Part shown: piece by piece, positions 33,121 to 45,347 of the stretch
Layout of the letters: each line of letters starts with the position of its first letter
Numbering within the stretch: the first letter of the stretch is position 1
Source: Syntrophaceae bacterium
GTDB taxonomy: Bacteria > Desulfobacterota > Syntrophia > Syntrophales > Smithellaceae
Direction: 5' to 3'
Length of the DNA: 61,638 nt
NCBI GenBank assembly: GCA_009773315.1
Contig: WRPE01000012.1
Location: 1 to 61,638, forward strand
Notes under the pieces: model-generated
Seen by the model: the letters and a program-made list of their open reading frames with translations, nothing else
What the model was told of the DNA's origin: nothing
The model's database searches: none
Position numbers and translations under genes: made by a program

Positions 33121-33651
33121 ATGGCTTTTAAATGGTACGTCGTACATACTTATTCGGGATTTGAGAATAAGGTAAAGATGAGCCTTCAGGAAAGAATTGA
33201 ACTGGCCGGTGCACAGGATTGTTTTTCCGATATTCTTATTCCGGAAGAAGATGTTGTGGAGTTGATTTCGGGAGAGAAGAAAACATCCAAACGCAAGTTT
33301 TTCCCAGGGTATATTCTGGTGCGTATGGAAATGAGCGATGAAAACTGGCATATCGTCAAAAACACGCCGAAAGTAACTGGTTTTATCGGCAGCAAGGATA
33401 AGCCGTCACCGATTCCGGACAAAGACGTTGAGAATCTGAAGATAAGAATTGATGAAGGGACTCTTAAGCCGAAACCCAAATTTAAGTTTGATGTCGGCGA
33501 TCATGTCAAAATTATTGATGGCCCTTTCACCAATTTTGATGGGGTCATTGATGAAGTCCGACCCGAAAAAAGCAAGCTCAGGGTGATCGTCAGTATCTTC
33601 GGCCGTCCGACACCGGTGGAATTGGACTTCATCCAAGTCATGCAAGGATAA
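33121..33651 (+). CDS. nusG: Transcription termination/antitermination protein NusG
   Basis: This 176-aa protein has an NGN domain ([34 protein letters not shown]) and a C-terminal KOW domain ([20 protein letters not shown]). It travels with RNA polymerase and links it to the ribosome or Rho. It begins 4 nt after secE and is followed by rplK. Confidence 0.97.
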   Translation: MAFKWYVVHTYSGFENKVKMSLQERIELAGAQDCFSDILIPEEDVVELISGEKKTSKRKFFPGYILVRMEMSDENWHIVKNTPKVTGFIGSKDKPSPIPDKDVENLKIRIDEGTLKPKPKFKFDVGDHVKIIDGPFTNFDGVIDEVRPEKSKLRVIVSIFGRPTPVELDFIQVMQG

Positions 33652-33706
33652 GTGATTTCAAGGCGCAAGGTTAAAGCCTAAAAAATTTTTAGATCAGGTG
33701 ATTGTT

Positions 33707-34132
33707 ATGGCAAAAAAAGTTATTGCGAATATTAAATTGCAGATTAAAGCGGGAAAGGCGACACCATCACCCCCGATCGGACCTGCGTTAGGACAGCACG
33801 GCGTTAACATTATGGAGTTTTGCAAGGCATACAATGCTCTGACGCAAAATCAGGAAGGGATGATTGTTCCCGTCGTGATTACGGTTTATGCAGACAGGTC
33901 ATTTACCTTTATTACAAAGACACCACCGGCTTCCGTATTACTCAAACAGGCGGCCAAAGTTGCCAAAGGTGCGGCTGATCCTAAGAGGGAAAAAGTGGGA
34001 ACCGTCACGGCCAAGCAGGTTCAAGACATCGCGCAGTTGAAATTCAATGATTTGAACGCCGTGGATATCGAAGGTGCGGTCAAGATTATTGCCGGTACGG
34101 CAAGGTCAATGGGAATTGAAATAGCAGGTTAA
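33707..34132 (+). CDS. rplK: 50S ribosomal protein L11
   Basis: This protein has about 141 aa and contains the conserved [21 protein letters not shown] and the C-terminal rRNA-binding domain with GTARSMGIE. It forms the GTPase-associated stalk base. The ATG at 33707 follows AGGTGA; a GTG three codons upstream is in frame but less likely. Confidence 0.97.
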   Translation: MAKKVIANIKLQIKAGKATPSPPIGPALGQHGVNIMEFCKAYNALTQNQEGMIVPVVITVYADRSFTFITKTPPASVLLKQAAKVAKGAADPKREKVGTVTAKQVQDIAQLKFNDLNAVDIEGAVKIIAGTARSMGIEIAG

Positions 34133-34150
34133 TAAAGACGAGGTTTTATC

Positions 34151-34852
34151 ATGTTAAGACGAGGCAAACGCATCATAGCTGCGAAAGCTAAGGTTGAGCC
34201 GACCAAGCGCTATACGCTGAAAGAGGCTACGGAAATGATTGTATCAATGGTTGGGGCCAAATTTGATGAGACGGTGGATGCCGCGGTCCGTTTAGGCGTT
34301 AACCCGGCACATGCCGATCAGATGGTTCGGGGCAGTGTTGTTCTTCCCAATGGTCTGGGCAAAACGGTGCGCGTTTTAGTTTTTGCCAAGGGCGATAAAG
34401 AAAAAGAAGCGCTGGAAGCCGGGGCGGATTTAGTCGGCAATGATGAAATCATTGAGAAAATTAAAGGCGGATGGCTGGATTTTGATCGCGTGATCGCTAC
34501 GCCGGATATGATGGGCTCCGTGGGCAAGATTGCTAAAATTTTAGGCCCGCGTGGTTTGATGCCTAATCCCAAAGTTGGAACGGTAACGTTTGATCTTGCC
34601 AATGCCGTGAAAGAGCTTAAGGCCGGCAAAGTGGAATTCCGCGTGGAAAAAGCGGGCATCGTTCATTCGCCGGTCGGTAAAGTTTCTTTTGGCGCTGAAA
34701 AATTAAGCGAAAACGTCAATGCGCTTTTGGAAACCATCATCAAGTTGAAACCGGCATCCAGCAAGGGAACTTATATTAAGAGTATTGCCATATCCAGCAC
34801 CATGGGTGCGGGCGTGCGAATTGACCCTCTGGATATTAAGAGCGCAAGTTAA
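34151..34852 (+). CDS. rplA: 50S ribosomal protein L1
   Basis: This 233-aa protein has the L1 signature region ([21 protein letters not shown]) and normal length. It binds 23S rRNA at the mobile L1 stalk. In many bacteria it also represses the rplKA mRNA. It directly follows rplK. Confidence 0.97.
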   Translation: MLRRGKRIIAAKAKVEPTKRYTLKEATEMIVSMVGAKFDETVDAAVRLGVNPAHADQMVRGSVVLPNGLGKTVRVLVFAKGDKEKEALEAGADLVGNDEIIEKIKGGWLDFDRVIATPDMMGSVGKIAKILGPRGLMPNPKVGTVTFDLANAVKELKAGKVEFRVEKAGIVHSPVGKVSFGAEKLSENVNALLETIIKLKPASSKGTYIKSIAISSTMGAGVRIDPLDIKSAS

Positions 34853-34885
34853 AATAACAAATACGAATTCGCGCCGCGAATGAGT

Positions 34886-34955
34886 AGCAGTCGTATAGGT
34901 CGAAGACAGCAGGTACGGAAGTTTAAACGGAAATGGCCTGCCGAGACTCGTGGAA
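34886..34955 (+). ncRNA. Ribosomal protein L10 leader
   Basis: The rplA-rplJ gap (247 nt) contains GACAGCAGGT (34905-34914) and CCTGCCGAGA (34937-34946), which can pair through AGCAGG/CCTGCC. The surrounding bases match the conserved core of L10 leaders. In known cases the L10-L12 complex binds this element and represses translation of rplJL. The remainder of the gap, to 35099, holds a G/C-rich hairpin region and the rplJ ribosome binding site. Confidence 0.75.
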
Positions 34956-35099
34956 TAGAAAATAGTTACTGAATTTTTCGAGGTAATCATTTTTCGGGAA
35001 ACGGGGATCGGCTCTGGGCGGATAAACCGTTTTCCATTCTGTATGTGGCTAGATTCTCCGGCCTCAAGTAAAAAATAATTTTGAAAGGAGGCTGATATA

Positions 35100-35624
35100 T
35101 TGGATAGGAGAACGAAAGAACAAATTGTATCCGAGCTTCAGGAGAAACTCAAGCAGGCCAATCTGGGCGTTTTGACCAGCTTCAACGCGATGACCGTTTT
35201 AAAAATGGAAACCCTGAGAAACGTATTGCGTAAGAACAATGCTGAATTGAAAGTTGTTAAAAATACCCTTTTGGGCATTGCCTCGAAAGAGACTGACTTC
35301 CAAATTCTTTCGGATCATTTCAAATGGCCTGTTGCCGTTGTCTTAAGCTATAAGGACCCGGTAGCACCGACGAAAGCTTTGATTGAATTCGCCAAGAAAA
35401 ATCCTGAACTGGAAATTAAAGTCGGGGTGCTCGACGGCAAGCTATTGACGAAAGCGGATATTAGCGCTTTGGCCGAATTACCCAGCCGGGAAGTTCTCTT
35501 GGGCAAACTGGTTTCAGTCATGGCGGCTGTGCCGACCTCGTTTGTCACTGTTTTGAGCGGTGTTCCGAGAAGCTTTGTGCAAGTGCTCAATGCCTATTGT
35601 GATAAGAAAAAAACTTTAAACTAA
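35100..35624 (+). CDS. rplJ: 50S ribosomal protein L10
   Basis: This 174-aa protein is the base of the L12 stalk. It begins MDRRTKEQIVSELQEKL and contains LRNVLRKNNAELKVVKNTL, typical for L10. The start codon is TTG at 35100, after a strong AAAGGAGG, which fits regulation at initiation through the leader. Confidence 0.95.
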   Translation: MDRRTKEQIVSELQEKLKQANLGVLTSFNAMTVLKMETLRNVLRKNNAELKVVKNTLLGIASKETDFQILSDHFKWPVAVVLSYKDPVAPTKALIEFAKKNPELEIKVGVLDGKLLTKADISALAELPSREVLLGKLVSVMAAVPTSFVTVLSGVPRSFVQVLNAYCDKKKTLN

Positions 35625-35654
35625 TAAAATACATACTTAAAGAGGAATAGAAAA

Positions 35655-36041
35655 ATGGCTGATCAAATAACGAAAGAAGATGTCGTCACCTTTATTGCAA
35701 ACATGACCGTGCTGGAGCTTTCCGCTCTGGTGAAAGAACTGGAAGAAAAGTTCGGTGTATCCGCTGCTGCCCCCATGATGGCCGCTATGCCGGGTGTTGG
35801 CGCAGCGCCTGCCGCCGTGGTTGAAGAGCAGACAGAGTTCAATGCTGTTCTCACCAGTTTTGGTGCTGAAAAGATTCAGGTTATTAAAGTAGTCCGAGCG
35901 ATTACCGGACTGGGCCTGAAGGAAGCCAAGGATTTAGTGGAAGGCGTGCCCAAGGCGATTAAAGAAGCCGTCACGAAAGACGAAGCAGCTGAGATCAAGA
36001 AGAAAATTGAAGAAGTGGGTGGTACTGTCGAGATTAAGTAA
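35655..36041 (+). CDS. rplL: 50S ribosomal protein L7/L12
   Basis: This 128-aa stalk protein has an N-terminal dimerisation domain, an Ala-rich hinge (about 38-60) and the C-terminal factor-binding domain ([20 protein letters not shown]). It follows rplJ by 30 nt after an AGAGGAA ribosome binding site. Confidence 0.97.
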   Translation: MADQITKEDVVTFIANMTVLELSALVKELEEKFGVSAAAPMMAAMPGVGAAPAAVVEEQTEFNAVLTSFGAEKIQVIKVVRAITGLGLKEAKDLVEGVPKAIKEAVTKDEAAEIKKKIEEVGGTVEIK

Positions 36042-36070
36042 TATAATCTCTTATTTTATTTAAGGATACT

Positions 36071-39000
36071 ATGGGCGACTTTAGAAAAAATTTTGGCCGT
36101 GTAAAGCAAATACAGGATATTCCCAATCTAATTGAAATCCAGACACGATCTTATGAAAAGTTCCTGCAAGCCGACGTGCCGCTAGCCAAGCGGCGCAACA
36201 TCGGCTTGCAGGGCGCTTTCAAGAGCGTTTTCCCCATTTCGGATTTCAGTGGAAAATGTTCGCTGGAGTTTGCCAGCTACAAGATTGGTCATGTCCGGTA
36301 TGATATGAAGGAGTGTATTCAGAAGAGCATGACCTATGCCGCTCCTTTAAAAATTGTGGTCAGACTGGTGGTGTTTGACACCGACCGGCTCGCCGACGGC
36401 AAGATCAATCGTGAAGCGACTGAGACGAAGCCGATCCGCGATATTAAAGAGCAGGAAATTTACTTCGGTGAAATTCCGCTCATGACGGAAAACGGCACGT
36501 TTATTGTCAACGGATCGGAGCGGGTGATTGTCAGTCAGCTGCACCGGTCACCCGGTATCTTTTTTGATCATGATAAAGGGAAGACCGTTGCTTCCGGTAA
36601 ACTGATTTATTCGGCAAGAGTGATTCCAATCCGGGGTTCCTGGCTGGATCTGGAGTTTGATTCCAAGGATCTGCTCTATGTGAGGATTGACCGCCGTCGG
36701 AAAATGCCTGTCACCATTCTGCTGAAGGCCATGGGTAATTCAACGGAATTTATCTTAAACTATTTTTACAATATTGAAAAAATAACCATCGAAGGCGAAA
36801 AGATTTATTTTGCGGTTGACGATTCTCTATCCGGGCAAAAGGCGCCGGAAGATATTAAATATCCGAAAAGCGATGAAGTCATCGTTAAAAAAGGCCGCAA
36901 ACTCACCAAACCTCTGCTCAAAAAAGTCTTGGATGCCGGAATTAAGCGCGTGGCTATTCAAGGAGCTGATTTGACAGGGAAAGTCCTTTCATCGGATGTT
37001 CATGATCCCCGGACCGGAGAGATTCTTTTCCGCTGCAACGAAGTGTTGCCGTTAAATGGGCTCGAGATCGCTGAAGAGAAGGGCGTCAAAGAATTAAAGT
37101 TTATTCATATTGATGAAGACCTTGATAACGCCTCCATTCGTGACACATTGCTGATGGATCGCATCGATACCGCAGAAGATGCAATTATGGAGATATACCG
37201 CAGGCTTCGCCCCAGTAATCCTCCCACACCGGAGACCGCAGCGAAGTTTTTCAACAGCCTCTTTTTTGAGCCGGAAACCTACGATTTGTCGGATGTCGGC
37301 CGCGCGAAGATGAACTATAAGCTGCGCTTGAATGTTTCGACCGATTTAACGGTGTTGCGTAACGATGATATTCTGGCATCCGTTAAATATCTCATTGATT
37401 TGAAAAACGGCACCGGCGAGTGCAGTGTTGATGATATCGACCACCTGGGGAACCGCCGCGTGCGTTCCGTAGGCGAACTTATTGAAAATCAGTACCGCAT
37501 CGGTCTGGTGCGCATGGAACGGGCCATTAAAGAAAAAATGAGCCTGCAGGATATCGAAACCATGATGCCGCATGATCTCATCAACGCCAAACCGGTGTCG
37601 GCGGTGGTTAATGAATTTTTCGGTTCCAGCCAATTGTCCCAGTTTATGGATCAGACCAATCCGCTGTCGGAAATCACGCATAAGCGCCGTCTATCCGCTC
37701 TGGGACCGGGCGGTTTGACGCGGGAGCGCGCCGGATTTGAAGTCCGCGACGTTCATCCGACGCATTACGGCCGCATCTGTCCCGTCGAAACACCGGAAGG
37801 TCCGAATATCGGCTTGATTGTGTCACTCAGCACTTACGCGCGGGTTAATGAATTTGGCTTCATAGAAACGCCCTATCGCTTGGTCGAAAATGGCAAGGTG
37901 CTGCAAGATGTGAAATTTATGACAGCCATCGAGGAAGAAAATCAGGTCATTGCGCCGGCAGACCGGCCGCTCGATAAAAAAGGTAAATTTGAAGAAGAAC
38001 TTATTTCGGCCAGAAAAGGCGACGACTTTCTTTCGGTGATGCCGGAAGATATCAATATGATGGATGTCGCCCCCAATCAGCTTGTTTCCGTGGCCGCGGC
38101 TCTCATTCCGTTTCTGGAGCATGACGACGCCAACCGCGCGCTCATGGGGTCCAACATGCAGCGTCAGGCCGTGCCGCTCATGTGTCCCGAAGTGCCGGTG
38201 GTCGGCACGGGGATGGAAGCCATTGTTGCCCGTGATTCCGGCGCCGTTGTGGTGGCTAAGAGAGCGGGTGTTGTCGAAAGCGTGGATGCTTCGCGCATCG
38301 TGATTCGCGCCGATAAGCCGGAAGAAGATGGCCTGGATACCGGTGTGGACATTTATACCTTATCCAAGTACCAGCGCTCCAATCAGGACACCTGCTTTAA
38401 CCAGAAACCGATTATTGCCGTCGGCGATCGTGTCCGGAAGAGGGATATTCTGGCTGATGGTCCTGCGACGGATAACGGCGAACTGGCCCTGGGGCGCAAC
38501 GTCATGGTTGCCTTCATGTCCTGGGGTGGATACAACTACGAAGACTCCATTCTGGTCAGTGAAAGAATCGTCAAGGAAGATGTTTACACATCCATTCATA
38601 TTGAAGAGTTTGAAACCATGGCCCGTGACACCAAACTGGGCAAGGAAGAAATAACAAGGGATATTCCCAATGTTGGTGAGGAAGCGCTTCGTAACCTCGA
38701 TGAAAGCGGTATCATCCGCATCGGCGTCTCCGTAAAGCCGGGAGATATCCTGGTCGGCAAGATCACGCCCAAAGGTGAAACACAGTTATCCGCCGAGGAA
38801 AAACTCCTTCGGGCGATTTTTGGCGAGAAAGCCAGCGATGTGCGCGACACATCTTTGCGTGTGCCGCCCGGTGTGGAAGGAACCGTTATTGACGCCAAGA
38901 TTTTCACGCGTAAAGGCGCCGACAAAGATTTGCGTTCACAGGCGATTGAAGAAGACGCGATTGAGCAGTTGACGAAGGATCGTGATGATGAAATCCGTAT

Positions 39001-40186
39001 TCTGGCGGAATCCATCAAGAAGGATATCGCGAAACTGGTGATCGGTAAAATAGCAGCAGGCAAAATTGTCGACGGGAAAAAGAAGACGCTTCTGAAAAAA
39101 GGCGATAAAATAACCAAAGAAATCTGGTTGGATATTCCTTTTACGTATTGGAAGGACATTACCCTTGCTGAAAATGACGGGTCGGAAGAAAAACTGACGA
39201 ATCTGCTTTCCATGATGGAAAGAAAAATAGATTTTGTAAAAGCGCATTTTGAAGAAAAGCTCGATAAAATTAAAGCCAGCGATGAGCTGCCGCCCGGTGT
39301 CATCAAGATGGTGAAAGTCTATATTGCTATTAAAAGGAAGCTGTCTGTGGGCGATAAAATGGCGGGCCGTCACGGCAACAAAGGTGTTTTATCCAGGATT
39401 CTTCCGGAAGAAGACATGCCTTATTTTGCCGATGGTTCAACGGTCGATATCATTCTCAATCCGCTGGGCGTTCCGTCCCGTATGAACATCGGCCAGATTC
39501 TCGAAACACATTTAGGCTGGGCGGCAAAATCAATCGGTGAAGGTTTAAATGAATTACTGGAAAAGAACAATAACCTGAATTCAATCAAAAGCGAATTGAA
39601 AAAAACGTATTCTTCCCCCGATTTTGATGAATTTCTGGAAAAAGCATCTGCGGAAGATGTCAAACGATTTGTCAGCCGCCTGAAAAAGGGCATGCTGGTG
39701 GCCAGTCCCGTTTTTGACGGCTGTCCCGAATCCCAGATCCGCAAATTGCTGGATACGGCGGGTTTGCCTGAAACCGGCCAATCTTTATTATTTGACGGCC
39801 GCACCGGTGAACCATTTGATCAGGAAGTGACCGTCGGCATCATTTACATGCTGAAACTGCATCATCTGGTGGATAATAAAATTCACGCCCGTTCCATCGG
39901 ACCCTATTCACTGGTCACACAGCAACCTTTGGGCGGCAAGGCCCAATTCGGCGGTCAGAGACTGGGAGAAATGGAAGTCTGGGCCATGGAAGCCTACGGC
40001 GCTTCCTATGCCCTGCAGGAATTTTTAACAGTTAAGTCTGACGACGTTGCCGGGCGGACGAGGATTTATGAATCTATCGTCAAAGGCGAACATACATTCG
40101 AGCCGGGTCTTCCGGAATCCTTCAATGTATTGGTGAAGGAACTTCAGAGTCTCGGATTAGACGTGGAATTGATTGAGGAAGAATAA
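36071..40186 (+). CDS. rpoB: DNA-directed RNA polymerase subunit beta
   Basis: This 1371-aa protein is the beta subunit, slightly longer than the E. coli protein. The rifampicin-binding segment [20 protein letters not shown] carries the sensitive-type residues. The C-terminal region ([19 protein letters not shown]) is canonical. It lies 29 nt after rplL, preceded by AAGGA, and is followed after 46 nt by rpoC. Proteobacterial-type insertions fit the length. Confidence 0.98.
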   Translation: MGDFRKNFGRVKQIQDIPNLIEIQTRSYEKFLQADVPLAKRRNIGLQGAFKSVFPISDFSGKCSLEFASYKIGHVRYDMKECIQKSMTYAAPLKIVVRLVVFDTDRLADGKINREATETKPIRDIKEQEIYFGEIPLMTENGTFIVNGSERVIVSQLHRSPGIFFDHDKGKTVASGKLIYSARVIPIRGSWLDLEFDSKDLLYVRIDRRRKMPVTILLKAMGNSTEFILNYFYNIEKITIEGEKIYFAVDDSLSGQKAPEDIKYPKSDEVIVKKGRKLTKPLLKKVLDAGIKRVAIQGADLTGKVLSSDVHDPRTGEILFRCNEVLPLNGLEIAEEKGVKELKFIHIDEDLDNASIRDTLLMDRIDTAEDAIMEIYRRLRPSNPPTPETAAKFFNSLFFEPETYDLSDVGRAKMNYKLRLNVSTDLTVLRNDDILASVKYLIDLKNGTGECSVDDIDHLGNRRVRSVGELIENQYRIGLVRMERAIKEKMSLQDIETMMPHDLINAKPVSAVVNEFFGSSQLSQFMDQTNPLSEITHKRRLSALGPGGLTRERAGFEVRDVHPTHYGRICPVETPEGPNIGLIVSLSTYARVNEFGFIETPYRLVENGKVLQDVKFMTAIEEENQVIAPADRPLDKKGKFEEELISARKGDDFLSVMPEDINMMDVAPNQLVSVAAALIPFLEHDDANRALMGSNMQRQAVPLMCPEVPVVGTGMEAIVARDSGAVVVAKRAGVVESVDASRIVIRADKPEEDGLDTGVDIYTLSKYQRSNQDTCFNQKPIIAVGDRVRKRDILADGPATDNGELALGRNVMVAFMSWGGYNYEDSILVSERIVKEDVYTSIHIEEFETMARDTKLGKEEITRDIPNVGEEALRNLDESGIIRIGVSVKPGDILVGKITPKGETQLSAEEKLLRAIFGEKASDVRDTSLRVPPGVEGTVIDAKIFTRKGADKDLRSQAIEEDAIEQLTKDRDDEIRILAESIKKDIAKLVIGKIAAGKIVDGKKKTLLKKGDKITKEIWLDIPFTYWKDITLAENDGSEEKLTNLLSMMERKIDFVKAHFEEKLDKIKASDELPPGVIKMVKVYIAIKRKLSVGDKMAGRHGNKGVLSRILPEEDMPYFADGSTVDIILNPLGVPSRMNIGQILETHLGWAAKSIGEGLNELLEKNNNLNSIKSELKKTYSSPDFDEFLEKASAEDVKRFVSRLKKGMLVASPVFDGCPESQIRKLLDTAGLPETGQSLLFDGRTGEPFDQEVTVGIIYMLKLHHLVDNKIHARSIGPYSLVTQQPLGGKAQFGGQRLGEMEVWAMEAYGASYALQEFLTVKSDDVAGRTRIYESIVKGEHTFEPGLPESFNVLVKELQSLGLDVELIEEE

Positions 40187-40232
40187 ACTTCCAAATTTCA
40201 CGAAAGCTTTTTTAATAGTAGGAGAATAATCT

Positions 40233-43200
40233 GTGGAAGACGTTTTCAGTTATTTTGAAAAACCAAGAAATCCGATCAGATTCAATGCAATGAAGATTTC
40301 GATCGCCTCGCCGGAAAAAATTATTTCCTGGTCCAACGGCGAAGTTAAAAAGCCGGAGACGATCAATTACCGGACATTTAAGCCGGAGCGCGACGGTCTT
40401 TTCTGCGCGAAGATATTCGGGCCGGTGAAAGATTATGAATGTCTTTGCGGTCGCTATAAGCGCATGAAGCACCGTGGTGTTGTGTGTGAAAAGTGTGGTG
40501 TCGAAGTCATTCAATCCAAAGTTCGCCGCGAGCGAATGGGGCATATTACGCTGGCCACGCCGGTTGCCCATATCTGGTTTTTGAAGAGTCTGCCCAGTCG
40601 TATCGGCAATGTGATGGATCTGACGCTCAAAGAACTGGAAAAAGTTCTCTACTTTGAGTCCTGGATCGTACTGGATCCAAAAGACACACCGCTCAAAAAG
40701 CAAGAGCTCCTCACGGATGAAGAATATCTTGAGGCCAAAGAACAATACGGAGAAACCGGATTTGTCGCGGGAATCGGCGCTGAAGCCGTTCGGCAGCTGC
40801 TCGAAGAAATTAATCTGGAAAAGCTCTACGAAGAACTCCGTGCGGAAGTGGTCACATCGATCTCCGATACCAAAAAGAAAAAAATTGTCAAACGACTCAA
40901 AGTGGTCGAAGCGTTGCGCAAGTCCGGCAATAAGCCTGAATGGATGGTTTTAACGGTCCTGCCGGTTATTCCACCGGATCTGAGACCGCTGGTTCCGCTC
41001 GACGGCGGACGGTTTGCCACGTCTGATCTCAACGATTTGTATCGACGTGTTATTAATAGAAATAACCGTTTGAAGCGTCTCCAGGAACTCAACGCGCCGG
41101 AGATTATTATCCGCAACGAAAAGCGCATGTTGCAGGAAGCAGTCGATGTCCTTTTTGACAACGGTCGCCGCGGTCGGGCGATTACCGGAACCAATAAGAG
41201 ACCGCTGCGTTCCCTGTCGGATATGCTCAAAGGCAAGCAGGGGCGTTTTCGTCAGAACCTGCTGGGAAAGCGCGTAGACTATTCCGGCCGTTCGGTTATT
41301 ACCGTTGGTCCCGATTTAAGATTGCATCAGTGTGGTCTGCCCAAAAAAATGGCGCTCGAACTTTTCAAACCCTTTGTCTATAACCGCCTGCTGGAAAAAG
41401 GGTATGTCACGACGGTGAAGAGCGCCAAGAAAATGGTTGAAAGAGAAACGGCCGAAGTATGGGATGCCGTGGATGAAGTTGTTCGTGAATACCCGGTCAT
41501 TCTGAACCGCGCGCCCACGCTGCACCGTCTGGGTATGCAGGCTTTTGAGCCGGTCCTGATTGAAGGAAAGGCGATTCGTCTGCATCCGCTGGTGTGTACC
41601 GCTTTTAACGCTGACTTCGACGGTGACCAGATGGCCGTTCACGTGCCTCTGTCTGTTGAAGCGCAGACGGAAGCGCGCGTGCTGATGATGTCTACGAACA
41701 ATATTTTGTCTCCGGCCAACGGCAAACCGATCATTATTCCCAGTCAGGATATCGTTTTAGGAATTTATTATATGACGCGGGTGAAGAAGGACGTAAAGGG
41801 CGAAGGAATGATTTTTTCCGGGCCCGAAGAAGTTCGCTCAGCCATTGATGCCGGCGCCATTGATTTACACGCGCGGATTAAAGTGCGCATTGATTCCGAA
41901 TTGAAAGAAACGACAGCCGGACGCATTATTCTTTATGAAATCATTCCGGAGGAAATCAGTTTTGATGTAATCAATAAGCTGATGAACAAAAAGGAACTAG
42001 CCAATCTGATTGACTATTGTTACCGCCTCTGTGGTGATAAGACAACGGTTCTTCTGGCCGACCGCCTGAAAGACCTGGGTTTCAAATATGCCACGATCTC
42101 CGGCTTGTCGTTTGCCGTGGGTAATATGATTATTCCCGAAAATAAGAAGACCATCGTTTTGCAGGCCGATAAGGATGTCCTGAAGATTCAAAAACAATAT
42201 ATGGATGGTCTGATTACCGATGGTGAACGTTACAATAAAGTTATCGACATCTGGGCGCAAGCCACTGAAAAAATTGCCTCGGAAATGTTGACCGGCATCA
42301 GTACGGAAGAAGTTGCAGGTCATGACGGCAAGAAACGCAGAATTGAAAGTTTCAACCCGATATACATGATGGCCGATTCCGGCGCCCGTGGCTCGGGGCA
42401 GCAAATCAGGCAATTGGCCGGTATGCGCGGTTTGATGGCCAAGCCTTCCGGGGAAATTATCGAGACGCCGATCACGGCGAATTTCCGTGAAGGCTTGACG
42501 GTGCTCCAATACTTCATTTCAACGCACGGCGCCCGTAAGGGTCTGGCGGATACGGCTTTGAAGACAGCTAATTCCGGTTATCTGACCAGACGCCTGGTGG
42601 ATGTGGCGCAGGACTGCATCATTACCGAGCAGGATTGCGAAACTGTTGACGGACTCTATGTATCGGCGTTGATGGAAGGCGGTGAAATGATTGAAACCGC
42701 CGGAGAGCGTGTGTTGGGTCGCGTAGCTTTACGGGAAATAAAAGATCCTTTTACTGATGAAGTGATTGTAAAAACCAATGAAGCCATTGATGAAGCCCTG
42801 GCCGAGAAAATCGATCGAGCCGGTGTTGAGCGGGTTAATATCCGTTCCGTTTTGACATGCCGCGCCAAGCATGGGGTCTGCGCCATGTGTTATGGTCGCG
42901 ATCTGGCTCATGGCCACATTGTGAACATCGGTGAAGCCGTCGGCATTGTTGCCGCGCAATCCATCGGCGAGCCCGGTACGCAGCTGACCATGCGAACGTT
43001 CCATATCGGTGGTACGGCAAAGTTTGACGAGCATTCCACACTCGAGGCGCGTCATGACGGTTTGATAAAGTTTGTTAACTTGAATACGGTGAAAACCAGA
43101 GAAAACGATTACGTGGTTATGAATCGTCATGGTGAAGTTCATGTTCTCGATGAGCAAAATCGCAGCCGCGGTAAATACACCGTGCCTTATGGTGCTCACC

Positions 43201-44327
43201 TCAAGGTAAGTGATAACAGTTCGGTAAAACGCGGGCAGTTGATTGCCGAATGGGATCCTTTCTCCATACCGATTCTGTCGGAAGTGGATGGTACCATCAA
43301 ATACGGTGATATCATTGAAGGAAAAACAATGCAGGAACAGGTTGATGAAGTCACGGGGTTGTCCCGTAAAGTCATTGTCGAATTCAAAGGCGGCGATTTA
43401 AGACCACGCGTTTCTCTTAAAGACAGTAAGGGAAAAACAGCTAAACTGGTCAGCACAAATTCGACAGCCCGCTATTTCCTGTCGGTTGGCGTCAATATTG
43501 TTGTTTCCGAAGGAGACGAGGTACGCGCAGGCGATATTCTGGCAAAGATTCCTCGTGAAACAACAAAAACGAAAGATATTACAGGTGGTTTGCCGAGAGT
43601 TGCTGAATTATTTGAGGCGCGCAAACCCAAAGATTTTGCCGTGATCAGCGAAATTGACGGTATTGTCGCTTTTGGAAAAGATGCCAAGGGCAAACGAAAA
43701 ATCATTGTTACGCCGGAAGTTGGTGAAGAAAAAGAATATCTGATTCCTAAAGGCAAGCATATCAGCGTTCAGGAGGGCGATCGGGTGACGCCCGGCGACG
43801 CTTTGATGGATGGTGTGAATAACCCCCATGACCTTTTGGCGATTAAAGGCGAAAAAGAGTTGGCCAGATACCTGGTCGATGAAGTTCAGGAAGTTTATCG
43901 TTTGCAAGGTGTTAAAATTAATGATAAGCACATGGAAGTTATTGTCCGCCAGATGCTCCGTCGAGTCCGGATCACCGATCCAGGTGATGCCGTTTTTATC
44001 GCCGATGAGCAGGTTGAACGTTACCGATTCCAGGAAGAAAACGATAAGGTGATCGCTCAGGGTGGGCGGCCTGCTATTGGGGATCCATTACTGCTGGGGA
44101 TTACCAAAGCATCGCTCAGTACCCAGAGTTTCATATCGGCTGCTTCATTCCAGGAAACGACACGAGTGCTGACTGAAGCATCGCTTTCCGGTAAAACAGA
44201 CTACTTGCGGGGCCTCAAAGAAAACGTCATCATGGGTCGTTTAATACCCGCAGGTACCGGCTTGGTAATGTACCGTAAGCTGGGCATTAAGGTGGAAGCT
44301 GACGACGTGGAAGCGGTTGCAGAATAA
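40233..44327 (+). CDS. rpoC: DNA-directed RNA polymerase subunit beta-prime
   Basis: This 1364-aa protein has the N-terminal zinc site [20 protein letters not shown], the catalytic NADFDGDQM that holds the active-site magnesium, and the second zinc cluster [13 protein letters not shown]. The start is GTG at 40233 with AGGAG upstream. It is co-transcribed with rpoB. Confidence 0.98.
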   Translation: MEDVFSYFEKPRNPIRFNAMKISIASPEKIISWSNGEVKKPETINYRTFKPERDGLFCAKIFGPVKDYECLCGRYKRMKHRGVVCEKCGVEVIQSKVRRERMGHITLATPVAHIWFLKSLPSRIGNVMDLTLKELEKVLYFESWIVLDPKDTPLKKQELLTDEEYLEAKEQYGETGFVAGIGAEAVRQLLEEINLEKLYEELRAEVVTSISDTKKKKIVKRLKVVEALRKSGNKPEWMVLTVLPVIPPDLRPLVPLDGGRFATSDLNDLYRRVINRNNRLKRLQELNAPEIIIRNEKRMLQEAVDVLFDNGRRGRAITGTNKRPLRSLSDMLKGKQGRFRQNLLGKRVDYSGRSVITVGPDLRLHQCGLPKKMALELFKPFVYNRLLEKGYVTTVKSAKKMVERETAEVWDAVDEVVREYPVILNRAPTLHRLGMQAFEPVLIEGKAIRLHPLVCTAFNADFDGDQMAVHVPLSVEAQTEARVLMMSTNNILSPANGKPIIIPSQDIVLGIYYMTRVKKDVKGEGMIFSGPEEVRSAIDAGAIDLHARIKVRIDSELKETTAGRIILYEIIPEEISFDVINKLMNKKELANLIDYCYRLCGDKTTVLLADRLKDLGFKYATISGLSFAVGNMIIPENKKTIVLQADKDVLKIQKQYMDGLITDGERYNKVIDIWAQATEKIASEMLTGISTEEVAGHDGKKRRIESFNPIYMMADSGARGSGQQIRQLAGMRGLMAKPSGEIIETPITANFREGLTVLQYFISTHGARKGLADTALKTANSGYLTRRLVDVAQDCIITEQDCETVDGLYVSALMEGGEMIETAGERVLGRVALREIKDPFTDEVIVKTNEAIDEALAEKIDRAGVERVNIRSVLTCRAKHGVCAMCYGRDLAHGHIVNIGEAVGIVAAQSIGEPGTQLTMRTFHIGGTAKFDEHSTLEARHDGLIKFVNLNTVKTRENDYVVMNRHGEVHVLDEQNRSRGKYTVPYGAHLKVSDNSSVKRGQLIAEWDPFSIPILSEVDGTIKYGDIIEGKTMQEQVDEVTGLSRKVIVEFKGGDLRPRVSLKDSKGKTAKLVSTNSTARYFLSVGVNIVVSEGDEVRAGDILAKIPRETTKTKDITGGLPRVAELFEARKPKDFAVISEIDGIVAFGKDAKGKRKIIVTPEVGEEKEYLIPKGKHISVQEGDRVTPGDALMDGVNNPHDLLAIKGEKELARYLVDEVQEVYRLQGVKINDKHMEVIVRQMLRRVRITDPGDAVFIADEQVERYRFQEENDKVIAQGGRPAIGDPLLLGITKASLSTQSFISAASFQETTRVLTEASLSGKTDYLRGLKENVIMGRLIPAGTGLVMYRKLGIKVEADDVEAVAE

Positions 44328-44349
44328 ATGAAAAAAAAGAAGAAATTGC

Positions 44350-44376
44350 TTGACAGAAGGGGCTTGAATTGATAGT
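44350..44376 (+). promoter_or_regulatory. Promoter candidate for the rpsL operon
   Basis: A perfect TTGACA (44350-44355) lies in the 102-nt rpoC-rpsL gap with GATAGT (44371-44376) after 15 nt, or TAGTTA after 17 nt, as a modest -10. Downstream, GCTGC (44391-44395) and GCAGC (44406-44410) could form a small leader hairpin just before the rpsL ribosome binding site. Confidence 0.4.
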
Positions 44377-44429
44377 TACCGCAGATTTGCTGCTGCTTGC
44401 AAAATGCAGCGAAACGTTCGGGAGGAGAA

Positions 44430-44801
44430 ATGCCGACAATTAATCAACTGGTTCGCAAAGGCAGAACCCAAATTAAAAGAAAAACAAACGCTCCGGCTTT
44501 GGCCGGTTCACCCCAACGCCGCGGGGTGTGTGTGAGAGTTTATACGACAACACCCAAAAAGCCGAATTCGGCTTTGCGTAAAGTGGCCAGAGTGAGACTG
44601 ACCAGCGGCTATGAAGTATCATCCTATATTCCTGGTATCGGTCACAACCTGCAGGAACATTCGGTTGTGCTGGTTCGCGGCGGCAGAGTGAAGGATTTGC
44701 CCGGTGTAAGATATCATATCGTCAGAGGCACTTTGGATGCTGTTGGTGTTGCTGACCGCAAAAAGAGTCGATCAAAATACGGTGCTAAAAAGCCCAGCTA
44801 A
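44430..44801 (+). CDS. rpsL: 30S ribosomal protein S12
   Basis: This 123-aa protein ([12 protein letters not shown]) has [10 protein letters not shown] and [13 protein letters not shown], so the lysines whose mutation gives streptomycin resistance are in the sensitive state. GGAGGAGAA precedes the ATG at 44430; the frame upstream is non-coding leader. Confidence 0.97.
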   Translation: MPTINQLVRKGRTQIKRKTNAPALAGSPQRRGVCVRVYTTTPKKPNSALRKVARVRLTSGYEVSSYIPGIGHNLQEHSVVLVRGGRVKDLPGVRYHIVRGTLDAVGVADRKKSRSKYGAKKPS

Positions 44802-44816
44802 ACGAAGGACAGGAAA

Positions 44817-45287
44817 ATGCCTAGAAGACGCGAAGTTGAAAAAAGGGAAGTTTTACCGGATCCCAAATATAACAATAAACTGGTTGCTAAGTTCGTGAAC
44901 TCTCTGCTGAAAAGAGGAAAAAAGAGTGTTGCGGAAAGTATTTTATATGGCGCTTTTGACATCATTGAAAAGAGAGTAAAGGAGCAGCCGGTTGAATTCT
45001 TTGAAAAGGCCGTTAATAACGTGAAACCGGTGATCGAAGTAAAATCACGACGTGTGGGTGGTTCAACCTACCAAGTGCCCACGGAAGTTGTCCCCGCCAG
45101 GCGTACTGCTCTGGCTATCCGCTGGTTGATTTCCAATGCGCAGGAGCGCACCGAAAAAACCATGCGTGAAAAACTGGCGGCTGAATTGATTGACGCGGCA
45201 AATAATCGAGGCGGCGCCGTCAAAAAAAGAGAAGCTGTGCATAAAATGGCGGAGGCGAACAAGGCCTTTGCGCATTATAAATTTTAA
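44817..45287 (+). CDS. rpsG: 30S ribosomal protein S7
   Basis: This 156-aa protein begins [20 protein letters not shown] and contains [16 protein letters not shown]-like sequence, diagnostic of S7. It nucleates folding of the 16S rRNA 3' major domain. It is followed directly by tuf; the fusA gene normally found here is absent. Confidence 0.97.
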   Translation: MPRRREVEKREVLPDPKYNNKLVAKFVNSLLKRGKKSVAESILYGAFDIIEKRVKEQPVEFFEKAVNNVKPVIEVKSRRVGGSTYQVPTEVVPARRTALAIRWLISNAQERTEKTMREKLAAELIDAANNRGGAVKKREAVHKMAEANKAFAHYKF

Positions 45288-45347
45288 AAGAATTGACTAT
45301 TAAACAACAAGGAAACCAACCATACAAAGTTAAGGAGGAAAGGTGAG

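Noticed and set aside
38596-39306. 236-codon minus-strand open frame
   Set aside because: It is antisense to rpoB, Ser-rich and without domain signs; a shadow frame.
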